Source: Nonomuraea angiospora
Lineage (GTDB): Bacteria; Actinomycetota; Actinomycetes; Streptosporangiales; Streptosporangiaceae
NCBI RefSeq assembly: GCF_014873145.1
Contig: NZ_JADBEK010000001.1
Location: 10,788,001 to 10,852,000 of the forward strand
Direction: 5' to 3'
DNA length: 64,000 bases
The notes beneath the pieces are model-generated. The model had not been told where the DNA came from and ran no database searches. It saw only the letters and a list, made by a program, of their open reading frames with translations. Positions 36,174 through 44,352 of this stretch are shown here, piece by piece. Positions within the stretch are counted from its first letter, which is position 1; each line of letters begins with the position of its first letter. Made by a program: the position numbers and the translations under genes.

Positions 36174-36193
36174 TTGGCTTTGAATATATATGT
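36174..36193 (+). promoter_or_regulatory. TTGAATAT element, site E
   Basis: GCTTTGAATATATATG lies ~30 bp upstream of the CE8 start and ~150 bp upstream of the SBP start in the divergent region. Core TTGAATAT is shared with sites at 10561 and 33335. Confidence 0.45.
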
Positions 36194-36339
36194 AGACGTC
36201 TCGGCAAGATCGGTCAAGAGTGGGAGGTCTTGTCGGTTCGTGGGGGTTCGTGGCATGCTGGGCGGCCATCGTGGATGTGACACGTGTAGAGTCGGCGCTT
36301 GACCTGGTCAGCGGCCGGAAGGCTTGAAGGAGCAACGCC

Positions 36340-37617
36340 ATGAAGAAGAGCCTGGCCCTGGTGAGTCTCCTGGCCGTGCTGGCGGCCGGGTGCGCATCCG
36401 GCGGGGGCGGAGGGGATTCGGCGTCGAAGACGCTGCGGTTCACCGGGCCCGAGGATCCCAAGACGTTCCAGCCGGTCATCGACGGGTTCCAGGCCAAGAA
36501 CCCCGGCGTGAAGGTCGCGTACACGCAGATCCCCTTCGACCAGCTCAACAGCACGCTGCAGCAGCGGCTGGCCGCCAAGGACGACACGATCGACGTCTAC
36601 ACCGTCGACCAGCCGCGCGTCGCGGCGCTGGCCACCCGGGGGTTCCTGGTCGACCTGAGCGACTGGAAGGACCGCGTCAAGCAGGCGGCCCTGCCCGCCC
36701 AGTACGAGGTCAACGAGCACAACGGCAAGCTCTGGTCCGTCCCCGTCTGGACCTCCGACCAGTTCCTCTTCTACAACAGGACCCTGCTGAAGAAGGCCGG
36801 GATCACCCCGCCGCCGAGCGACCCCGCCAAGCGCTGGACGTGGGAGCAGACGATCGAGGCGGGCAAGAAGGCCCAGGCCGAGGGCGGCGCCCAGTGGGCG
36901 TTCATCCCCGAGCAGATCGAGCAGTACTACCAGCTGCAGAGCCTGGCCGAGTCGCTCGGCGGCGGCTCCGGGATCACCGGGCCCGACATGCTGACGCCCG
37001 ACCTGACCACCGACGGCTGGGTGAAGGCGATGACCTGGTACCGCGACCTGTTCGCGAACAAGCTGGCCCCTCGCGGGGTCGGCTCGTTCCAGACCTCGCC
37101 GCTGTTCAGCGAGGGCAAGGTGGCCTTCTTCGCGGGCGGCCCGTGGGACGTGGGCGTCTTCTCGGGGGCCAAGGACCTCGACTGGGGCGTGGCGCCGTAC
37201 CCCTACTTCAAGGGCGGCAAGCAGGTGACGCCGACCGGCTCGTGGTCCTGGGGCATCAACCCGGCCTCGGAGAACCAGCAGCTCGCGCGCAAGTTCCTCG
37301 AGTACGCCGCGCTCGACCCCGAGGGCAACCTGCTGACCACGAAGGCCACCACGATCATCCCCTCGAACCGGGCCGCCTTCGAGAAGTACGTCCCCACCCT
37401 CGACGCGCTGGGCGGTGACAAGAGCAAGGGGGTCGGCGCGATCCTCACCTACGACGCCGACCACACGGCGGTCGCGCGGCCCAGGTCGGTGGGGTACATC
37501 CAGTTCGAGGACATCATGACCAAGGCGTTCGCCGACATCCGGAACGGCGCCGAGCCCAAGACCCGGCTCGAACAGGCCACGCAGGAGGTCAAGACGGCCT
37601 GGGCCCAGCTGCGATGA
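36340..37617 (+). CDS. ABC sugar-binding lipoprotein, family 1
   Basis: The 425-residue SBP has a lipoprotein signal (MKKSLALVSLLAVLAAGC, Cys18) and family 1 features: VIDGFQAKNPGVKVAY, DTIDVYTVDQPRVAAL, KLWSVPVWTSDQFLFYN, GGPWDVGVFSGAKDL, and TGSWSWGINPAS. It binds a mono- or oligosaccharide outside the membrane for the two permeases that follow. ATG is preceded by GAAGGAG. Its stop overlaps the first permease start (ATGA). Cargo probably derives from pectin, given the divergent CE8 gene. Confidence 0.92.
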   Translation: MKKSLALVSLLAVLAAGCASGGGGGDSASKTLRFTGPEDPKTFQPVIDGFQAKNPGVKVAYTQIPFDQLNSTLQQRLAAKDDTIDVYTVDQPRVAALATRGFLVDLSDWKDRVKQAALPAQYEVNEHNGKLWSVPVWTSDQFLFYNRTLLKKAGITPPPSDPAKRWTWEQTIEAGKKAQAEGGAQWAFIPEQIEQYYQLQSLAESLGGGSGITGPDMLTPDLTTDGWVKAMTWYRDLFANKLAPRGVGSFQTSPLFSEGKVAFFAGGPWDVGVFSGAKDLDWGVAPYPYFKGGKQVTPTGSWSWGINPASENQQLARKFLEYAALDPEGNLLTTKATTIIPSNRAAFEKYVPTLDALGGDKSKGVGAILTYDADHTAVARPRSVGYIQFEDIMTKAFADIRNGAEPKTRLEQATQEVKTAWAQLR

Positions 37618-38501
37618 CAGGCGCGTCACCCCGAGGCAGGTCGGTCGGGCGGCCGGTGCTGGTGTCGCTGGCGTTCCTGGCGCCCGCCCTGGTCGCGCTC
37701 CTCGTCCTGCGGCTGATCCCGGCCGTCATGGCGTTCGCCAGCAGCCTCAGCCACACCAGCCTGGTCACCGGCGAGACGACGTTCGTCGGCCTGGGCAACT
37801 ACGCCACGCTCTTCGCCGACCCGACGTTCCTCCAGAGCGTCCGCGTCACCCTGGTGTTCAGCCTGATCGTCAACCCGCTGCAGATCGCCGCCGCCCTCGC
37901 CCTCGCGGTCCTGTTCACCCGCCGCTTCGCGGGCGTCCGGTTCCTGCGGGTGCTGGTGATCCTGCCGATCGCGGTGCCCCCTGCGGTCTCGGCGGCCATC
38001 TGGAGCGTCGCCTACCGGCCGGACGGCCTGCTCAACTCGGTGCTGAGCGTGCTGGGCGTCCCGCCGCAGCCGTTCCTCACCTCGCCGGGCCAGGCCCTGT
38101 GGTCGCTGATCGTGCTGCTGTCGTGGATCGGCGTCGGCTACTGGATGATGTTCCTCATCGCCGGGCTCCAGGACATCCCCACCTCCCTGTACGAGGCCGC
38201 CGCGATCGACGGGGCGTCGGCCTGGGCGCGCTTCTGGCACGTCACGCTGCCGCTGCTGCGCAGGCCGCTCGCGTTCGTGCTGGTGGCGGACACGGTCTCG
38301 AACTTCCTCGTCTTCGCCCCCGTACAGATGCTGACCAACGGCGGCCCGCAGGGCTCCACCAACGTCACCATGTTCGACATCTTCACCCGCGCCTACTCCG
38401 TGGGCGACCTGAACCTCGCGCAGGCCGAGGTGATGCTGCTGGTGCTGCTCGTCCTGGCCGTGGTGATCGTGCAGTTCCGGCTGCTGCGGGGGAGGGACTG
38501 A
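37614..38501 (+). CDS. sugar ABC transporter permease, MalF type
   Basis: A 295-residue permease with about six helices and the EAA coupling loop YEAAAIDGASAWARFWHVTLP. Starts within the SBP stop and is followed after 2 bp by the second permease. No ATPase gene is present in this operon; actinobacteria often use a shared MsiK-type ATPase encoded elsewhere for such importers. Confidence 0.92.
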   Translation: MTGASPRGRSVGRPVLVSLAFLAPALVALLVLRLIPAVMAFASSLSHTSLVTGETTFVGLGNYATLFADPTFLQSVRVTLVFSLIVNPLQIAAALALAVLFTRRFAGVRFLRVLVILPIAVPPAVSAAIWSVAYRPDGLLNSVLSVLGVPPQPFLTSPGQALWSLIVLLSWIGVGYWMMFLIAGLQDIPTSLYEAAAIDGASAWARFWHVTLPLLRRPLAFVLVADTVSNFLVFAPVQMLTNGGPQGSTNVTMFDIFTRAYSVGDLNLAQAEVMLLVLLVLAVVIVQFRLLRGRD

Positions 38502-38503
38502 CC

Positions 38504-39322
38504 GTGTCCAGACGTCTGTACGCCCTGCTGGGCACGATCATCGGCCTGGCCTTTGCGCTGCCCCTGCTCTGGGCCCTGTCCAGCTCGCTGCGCGGCGGCT
38601 CGGAGATCTTCCGGCACATCTCGCGGCTGTCGTGGGAGACGCTCGTGCCGGTCGATCCCACCCTCGGCAACTACGCGAGCCTGGTCACCGGCGACTTCGG
38701 CCGCGCGATCCTCAACTCCCTGCTCGTGGCGCTGGTCACCGTGGCCGTGGGCCTGCTGATCTCGGCGGCGGCCGCGTTCGGGCTGTCGGCGGTGCGGTTC
38801 AGGGGGCAGGGGGCGCTGTTCGCGATCGTGGTGCTCAGCTTCCTCATCCCCTTCGACGCGATCGCCATCCCGCTCGCCACGCTGTTCCGCGACTGGGACC
38901 TGACGAACACCTACGCCGGGCTCATCCTCCCGGGCCTGGGCCACGGCCTGGCCATCTTCCTGCTGCGCCAGTTCTTCCTGGCCATCCCCAAGGACCTGGT
39001 GGAGGCGGCGCGCATCGACGGGCTCGGCTGGTTCGGCGTGTTCGCCAGGATCTACCTGCCGCTCTCGCGTCCCGCCCTGGTGAGCGCGGGCCTGACGCTG
39101 TTCATCTTCCAGTGGCAGTCGTACGTCTGGCCGCTGCTCATCGGCACCGACGCCGCGCACCAGCTCGGCCCGATCGCCTTGGCGAACATGCGCGGCCAGT
39201 TCACCATCGACTACGGGCAACTGTTCGCCGGCTCGATCGTGCTGACGGTCATCCCGCTGCTGATCATCCTGCGCTTCCAGCGTCACTTCACGCAGTCCAT
39301 CGCCACCACGGGCCTCAAATAA
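38504..39322 (+). CDS. sugar ABC transporter permease, MalG type
   Basis: A 272-residue permease with about six helices, coupling loop VEAARIDGLGWFGVFARIYLP and the MalG-like GPIALANMRGQFTIDYGQLFAGS. GTG at 38504 follows GGGGAGGG. Partner of the MalF-type permease; followed by a nucleoside hydrolase gene after 18 bp. Confidence 0.92.
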   Translation: MSRRLYALLGTIIGLAFALPLLWALSSSLRGGSEIFRHISRLSWETLVPVDPTLGNYASLVTGDFGRAILNSLLVALVTVAVGLLISAAAAFGLSAVRFRGQGALFAIVVLSFLIPFDAIAIPLATLFRDWDLTNTYAGLILPGLGHGLAIFLLRQFFLAIPKDLVEAARIDGLGWFGVFARIYLPLSRPALVSAGLTLFIFQWQSYVWPLLIGTDAAHQLGPIALANMRGQFTIDYGQLFAGSIVLTVIPLLIILRFQRHFTQSIATTGLK

Positions 39323-39340
39323 CCTCCGAGAAGGGTCTCC

Positions 39341-40219
39341 ATGAGTTCTTCGACCATGCGCGTCATCTTCGACACCGACATCGGCTCCGACGTGGACGAC
39401 GCGCTGGCGCTCGCCGTCCTGCTCGGCTCGCCGGAGGTGGACCTGGTCGGCTGCACGACCGTCTACGGTGACACGCTGCTGCGCGCGCGCCTGGCCAAGC
39501 GGCTGGTACGGCTCGCGAACCGGTCCCTGACCGTCATCCCCGGGGCGGCCAAGACCCTGACGGACCGGCCCGTCTGGTGGGCGGGTCACGAGGGCAGGCT
39601 CTTCACCGACCTGGAGACCGAGGCGGTCGGCTCCGGGGACGCGGCGGCGTACCTGGTGGAGCAGGTGAGCCGCGCGCCCGGCCAGGTGGACGTCGTGGCG
39701 GTCGGCCCCCTCACCAACCTCGCCAACGCCCTGACGGCGTCCCCGTCGTTCGCCCGGGACGTCCGGCACCTGTGGATCATGGGCGGCCGCTTCGACGGCC
39801 CCGAACCGGAGCACAACCTGCGCTGCGACCCGGAGGCGGCGGCCATCGTCTTCGGCTCAGGGGTGCCGATCACGGTGACCGGGCTGGAGATCACCACCAC
39901 GGTCCGGATGGACGCCGCCGACGTGGCCGCCATCGCGGGGGCAGGGGCGCTGGGGGAGGCGCTGAAGGCGGAGATCGAGCAGTGGTGGCGGTTCTGGAAC
40001 GAGGAGTGGAACAGCCCGCACGACCCGATCACGGTGCTGAGCCTGCTGGTCCCGGACCTGTTCGCCTTCAGCCCGGAGGGACGCGTGGAGGTGGGGGCGG
40101 ACGGCTCCAGCACGTTCGTGCCCGGCGGCGGCCGGACCCGGGTCACCGTCTCGGGCTCGCCGCAGCCCATCGCCCGGGAGATCGTCCGCCGCATCGTGGC
40201 CGCCGCCACGACGGCCTGA
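39341..40219 (+). CDS. nucleoside hydrolase (IunH family)
   Basis: The 292-residue protein has the canonical calcium/ribose motif IFDTDIGSDVDDALAL, VVAVGPLTNLANAL, and MGGRFDGPEPEHNLRCDPEAA. These enzymes split the N-glycosidic bond of nucleosides. Here the gene is the last of a sugar ABC importer operon, so the cargo may be a nucleoside, or the protein may have been recruited to a furanoside from pectin. ATG at 39341; a second ATG is at 39356. It ends 3 bp from the convergent kinase gene. Paralogue of the gene at 32421, which has a changed motif. Confidence 0.9.
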   Translation: MSSSTMRVIFDTDIGSDVDDALALAVLLGSPEVDLVGCTTVYGDTLLRARLAKRLVRLANRSLTVIPGAAKTLTDRPVWWAGHEGRLFTDLETEAVGSGDAAAYLVEQVSRAPGQVDVVAVGPLTNLANALTASPSFARDVRHLWIMGGRFDGPEPEHNLRCDPEAAAIVFGSGVPITVTGLEITTTVRMDAADVAAIAGAGALGEALKAEIEQWWRFWNEEWNSPHDPITVLSLLVPDLFAFSPEGRVEVGADGSSTFVPGGGRTRVTVSGSPQPIAREIVRRIVAAATTA

Positions 40220-40222
40220 TCG

Positions 40223-41737
40223 TCAGGACAGCCGGCAGGTCGTCGACTGCGAATACGTGTACGGAGGCTGCTCGGCGACCGCGTCGCGGCCCTCGTACTT
40301 CCACTGGCACACCGCCGTCGCGGTGATGGCCTTGCTCGTCATGCCGAAGCACGACAGCGAGCCCCAGTTTCCGGCGGCCATGCTGTAGCCCTGCGCCCTG
40401 CAGTATTCGTGGGCGTCGTTGAAGGTGATCGAGCCCTGGGAGGGCGCCGGCGGGCTGCTCGGGGCCGGCGTGGTCCTGGTCGGCCTGGTCGAAGGCTTGC
40501 GGGTCGGCTTCTTCGTCGGCTTCTGGCTGGGCTCGACCACCGGGGTTTTCGTGCGCGGCGGCCTGCGGGTCGGGCCCGGCGTGCCGCGCGGGACGGCGCT
40601 CGTGCTGGGCACGGTCTCGGCCGACAGTGACCGCTCGATCTCCGCTGGGGCGGATGTGTCCTGCGTGGCAGGCGTTTCAGGCGCACTGGTTTCAGGCGCA
40701 CTGGAGGAAGGCAAGGCCACGGGCATCGACGCCGCCGAGGTCGCCCCGGCCGCCTTGCCCTCGGACGCGGCGGGCACGAGCGCGAAGTAGCCGGCCGCCG
40801 CGGCGGCGACGAGCAGGGTCGCGCCCGCCGTACCCATGATCAGGCCACGCCGCCGGCCGTCCGCTCTCGGAACGGCGGCGGCAGGGCGTCCCGGCCGGGT
40901 CACCGGGACGGTGGACCAGACGGGGGACGGGAGAGCGCGCAGGCGTTCGATCACCTGGGCGGCGGTGGGCCGCCGGGCCGGGACCTTGGACAGGCACTCC
41001 TCCAGCAGCGCCCGCAGCGCCCCGTCCAGGCCGCCGAGGTCCGGCTCGCCGTGCAGGATCGCGTGCAGGACGGCGGGGATCGACTCGCCGGGGAAGGCGT
41101 GCTGCCCGGTGGCCGCGTAGACCATGGTCGCGCCCCAGGCGAACAGGTCGCTCGCGGGCCCGACGTCGCCGCCGGAGATCTGCTCGGGCGCCATGTAGGC
41201 GGGGCTGCCGATGGCCTGGCTGCTGACGACCGACTGGCTGAGGTCCAGCGCCCGGGCGATGCCGAAGTCGATGACGACCGGCCCCTCGGGCCCGAGCAGC
41301 ACGTTGCCGGGCTTGAAGTCGCGGTGGACCACGCCCGCCTCGTGGATGGCCATCAGGGCGGTGGCGGTGTTGATCGCCAGCCGCTGCAGGGCGGCCGCCC
41401 CGCGCGGCCCGTTGTCGCGTACGGCGGCATGCAGCGACGGCCCGTCCACGAACTCGCTGACGATGTACGGCCTGCCCCCGGCGAACCCGCAGTCGAGGAT
41501 CTGGGCCGTGCAGAAGGGCGCCACCCGCCTGGCGGTCTCCACCTCGTGCAGGAAGCGTTTCTGCTCCCGCTGGTCGGCCATCAGGTGCGGGTGCAGGAGC
41601 TTGACCGCCACCGGGCCGCCGGCGCCGCCACGCCCCACGTAGACGGTGCCCTGCCCGCCCACCCCGACCCGCCCTTCCAGGCGGTAGGGCCCCACCGTTC
41701 TGGGATCCTCGGCCAACAGGGCCAACACTTCGGCCAC
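40223..41737 (-). CDS. membrane-anchored serine/threonine protein kinase
   Basis: A 504-residue Hanks-type kinase: GVGGQGTVYVG loop, Lys46 in VAVKLL, catalytic Asp140 in HRDFKPGN, IDFGIA, and SPAYMAPEQ. A single transmembrane segment lies at ~297-322 (IMGTAGATLLVAAAAAGYFAL). Outside is a Ser/Pro/Thr/Lys-rich linker (~325-430) and a small Cys-containing domain (residues ~435-504; EYCRAQGYSMAAGNWGSLSC) that may sense a ligand; no PASTA repeats. GTG at 41737 has GGAGG at good spacing. Role unknown; unrelated to the pectin genes by content. Confidence 0.9.
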   Translation of the reverse strand: MAEVLALLAEDPRTVGPYRLEGRVGVGGQGTVYVGRGGAGGPVAVKLLHPHLMADQREQKRFLHEVETARRVAPFCTAQILDCGFAGGRPYIVSEFVDGPSLHAAVRDNGPRGAAALQRLAINTATALMAIHEAGVVHRDFKPGNVLLGPEGPVVIDFGIARALDLSQSVVSSQAIGSPAYMAPEQISGGDVGPASDLFAWGATMVYAATGQHAFPGESIPAVLHAILHGEPDLGGLDGALRALLEECLSKVPARRPTAAQVIERLRALPSPVWSTVPVTRPGRPAAAVPRADGRRRGLIMGTAGATLLVAAAAAGYFALVPAASEGKAAGATSAASMPVALPSSSAPETSAPETPATQDTSAPAEIERSLSAETVPSTSAVPRGTPGPTRRPPRTKTPVVEPSQKPTKKPTRKPSTRPTRTTPAPSSPPAPSQGSITFNDAHEYCRAQGYSMAAGNWGSLSCFGMTSKAITATAVCQWKYEGRDAVAEQPPYTYSQSTTCRLS

Positions 41738-41995
41738 CAAGCCTCCAGCCGGTCAGGTGGGCCAAGATCGTATCAGAGCGCCGCCAAGGTCAGTTAAGTG
41801 ACGAGTCAGGCACCCAGCGCAAAATTTGTCCCACGCGCGAGGCCGGGGTCGCCCATGATTCGGTACGCGGTCCAGATATGCCCGTTGACCAGGCATATCG
41901 TCCGGATCGTCAGCGCCCTTTATGGGCATATGTTGGTTATATCGGCTCTTGGTGACGTATGGCGACCCACTCGCTGGAGCCGGTGCGAGGCATCG

Positions 41996-44350
41996 ATGAC
42001 CATTGCCACGTTGCGCGCCTCGGCGCAGACATACGCCGGCGGTCTGCCCGCTGAGGTGACCAGTTTCATCGGGCGTCGGCACGAAGTAGCGGCGGTCAAG
42101 CGCTTGCTGTCCGAGGCCCGAATGGTCACGCTCACCGGTCCGGGCGGCGTCGGCAAGACCCGGCTGGCCCTGCGCGTCGCCACCGACCTGCGGCGGGCCT
42201 TCCCCGACGGGGTCTGGCTGGTCGAACTCGCCGAACTGGACAACCCGGCGCTGCTGCCCCAGGCCACGATCGCCGCGCTGAGGATCCAGAGCCACTCCGC
42301 CCGGCCGCCCCTCCAGGTGCTCACCGAGCACCTGCGCGAGCGGCGGGCGCTGGTCGTCCTGGACAACTGCGAGCACGTCCTCGACCAGACCACCATGCTG
42401 GCCCAGGCGCTGCTGCGGTGCGCCCCGGACCTGCGCATCCTGGCCACCAGCCGGCAGCCGCTGGGAGCGGTCGGCGAGCAGGCGTTCCCCGTGCCGACGC
42501 TGCCGCTGCCGGGCGGCGACCCCCAGCCCGACCCGGCGCCCCTCATGTCCGACGCGGTACGGCTCTTCGCCGAGCGGGCCGCGGCCGTGCTGCCCGATTT
42601 CACCGTCACGAGCGAGAACCAGGGCATGATCGAGCAGATCTGCCGCCGCCTGGACGGTCTGCCGCTCGGCATCGAGCTCGCCGTCGTGCGGCTGCGCGTG
42701 CTCTCGATCCACCAGCTGCTCGACCGGCTGGACGATCTGTTCGGGCTGCTCAGCGCGGGACCGAGCGCCACGGTGTCCCGCCACCGGACGCTCCGCGCCC
42801 TGATCGACTGGAGTCACGGGCTCTGCACCGAGCACGAGCGCCTGCTGTGGGCGAGCCTGTCGGTGTTCACCGGCAGCCTGGACCTGGAGGCCGTCGAAGC
42901 GATCTGCGCCGGGGCCGGCATCACCCGTGACGAGATCCTCGATCTGATGATCGGCCTGGTGGAGAAGTCCGTCCTGATCCGGGAGGAGCACCCGTACGGA
43001 GTGCGGTTCCGGCTGCTGGACACGATCCGGCAGTACGGGCGTGAGCGCCTCGTGGCCTCCGGGCAGGAGCTGGAGCTGAAACGCCGCTATCGCGACTACT
43101 ACCGGCGGCTCTCGCGTGAGGCGCAGGCGCAGCTGTTCGGCCCGGCGCAGGCAGAGCTGCTGACCCGGCTGCGCGTCGAGCACCCCAACCTGCGCACCGC
43201 CCTGGAGTACTGCCAGGCCGAGCGCGCCGGGCTCTGCATCGACATGGCGAGCGACCTGCTCGACCACTGGATCACCAGCAGCCACCTGGGCGAAGGCCGC
43301 GACTGGCTCGAACAGGGGCTCGCGCAGCCCGCCGCCCGGTCCGAGGTCAGGGCCCGGGCGCTGTGGGCCTGCGGCTCCCTCGCCATCATCCAGGGCGATC
43401 AGGCCTCGGCTGTCGGGCTGCTGGCCAAGAGCAGGACGCTCGGCGAGAAGCTCGGGCTGGAGCCGGTGCTCGGCTACGTCGCGCTCTACTCCGGAATGGT
43501 CGCCATGCACGCGGGGGACACCGAGTCGGCCATCAAGTTCTTCGAGGAGGCGGTGACCCATCATCGCGCCGGCGGCGACCCGGCCGGCGAGGTCCAGGCG
43601 CTGACCTGGCTCTGCCTGGCGCACTCGTTCCTCGGCCGTTCGGAGGGCGCCGTCGCCGCCGCCGAGGAGGGCATCGCCGTCTGCGACGCCCACGGCGAGA
43701 GCTGGCACCGGGCGTACACGACGACGGCACTCGGCATCGAACGCTGGCTCCAGGGCGACGTGCGGTGCGCGACAGCCCTGGAGCAGGAGAGTTTGCGCGT
43801 CTTCCACTCTCTGGACGACTCGGTCGGGGTCGGGCTCACGATCGAGGCGCTGGCCTGGATCGCCGCCTCGCAGGAGGAGTACGCGCGGGCCGGCGCGCTG
43901 CTGGGCGTTCTGCGCAACGTCTGGGACGCGATCGGCACGCCCCTGCTGGGATTCGGCCACCTCGTCCGCTACCACGACGAATGCGAGGCCCGTACCCGCG
44001 ACGCCCTTGGCGAACAGTCCTTCCAGACGGCCGTCAAGCGCGGCGCCAGGCGCTCCACCGACCAGGCGCTCGCGTACGCCCTCATGGAGGAGGCGCCCTC
44101 GCACGGCCCGTCCGGCGAGGCGGCCCAGTACACGCCGCTCACCCCGCGGGAGACCGAGATCGCCCAGCTCCTCGCCCGGGGAATGAGGAACAAGGAGATC
44201 GCGGCGGCTCTGGTGATCGCTCAGCGCACCGTCGAGGGCCACATTGAGCACATTCTGTGCAAACTCGGCTTCAACTCCAGGACCCAGATCATCGGCTGGG
44301 TCGCAGAGCAGGCCCGCCTCACCGGCGAGCGGCCACCCGGCGGCGAGTGA
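41996..44350 (+). CDS. LuxR-family regulator with STAND ATPase and TPR domains
   Basis: The 784-residue protein begins with an NTPase domain (P-loop TGPGGVGKTR, residues 48-55; Walker B LVVLDNCEH; sensor LATSRQPLG), followed by a winged-helix segment, a long helical TPR-like region (~400-700) and a C-terminal LuxR HTH (LTPRETEIAQLLARGMRNKE, ~712-784). This is the AfsR/MalT-like design, where ligand and ATP binding trigger DNA binding. ATG at 41996 follows GCGAGG; a longer frame starts at 41798. It is followed after 2 bp by an HTH-less paralogue. Target genes are not known; LAL-type regulators often control secondary metabolism. Confidence 0.88.
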   Translation: MTIATLRASAQTYAGGLPAEVTSFIGRRHEVAAVKRLLSEARMVTLTGPGGVGKTRLALRVATDLRRAFPDGVWLVELAELDNPALLPQATIAALRIQSHSARPPLQVLTEHLRERRALVVLDNCEHVLDQTTMLAQALLRCAPDLRILATSRQPLGAVGEQAFPVPTLPLPGGDPQPDPAPLMSDAVRLFAERAAAVLPDFTVTSENQGMIEQICRRLDGLPLGIELAVVRLRVLSIHQLLDRLDDLFGLLSAGPSATVSRHRTLRALIDWSHGLCTEHERLLWASLSVFTGSLDLEAVEAICAGAGITRDEILDLMIGLVEKSVLIREEHPYGVRFRLLDTIRQYGRERLVASGQELELKRRYRDYYRRLSREAQAQLFGPAQAELLTRLRVEHPNLRTALEYCQAERAGLCIDMASDLLDHWITSSHLGEGRDWLEQGLAQPAARSEVRARALWACGSLAIIQGDQASAVGLLAKSRTLGEKLGLEPVLGYVALYSGMVAMHAGDTESAIKFFEEAVTHHRAGGDPAGEVQALTWLCLAHSFLGRSEGAVAAAEEGIAVCDAHGESWHRAYTTTALGIERWLQGDVRCATALEQESLRVFHSLDDSVGVGLTIEALAWIAASQEEYARAGALLGVLRNVWDAIGTPLLGFGHLVRYHDECEARTRDALGEQSFQTAVKRGARRSTDQALAYALMEEAPSHGPSGEAAQYTPLTPRETEIAQLLARGMRNKEIAAALVIAQRTVEGHIEHILCKLGFNSRTQIIGWVAEQARLTGERPPGGE

Positions 44351-44352
44351 TC

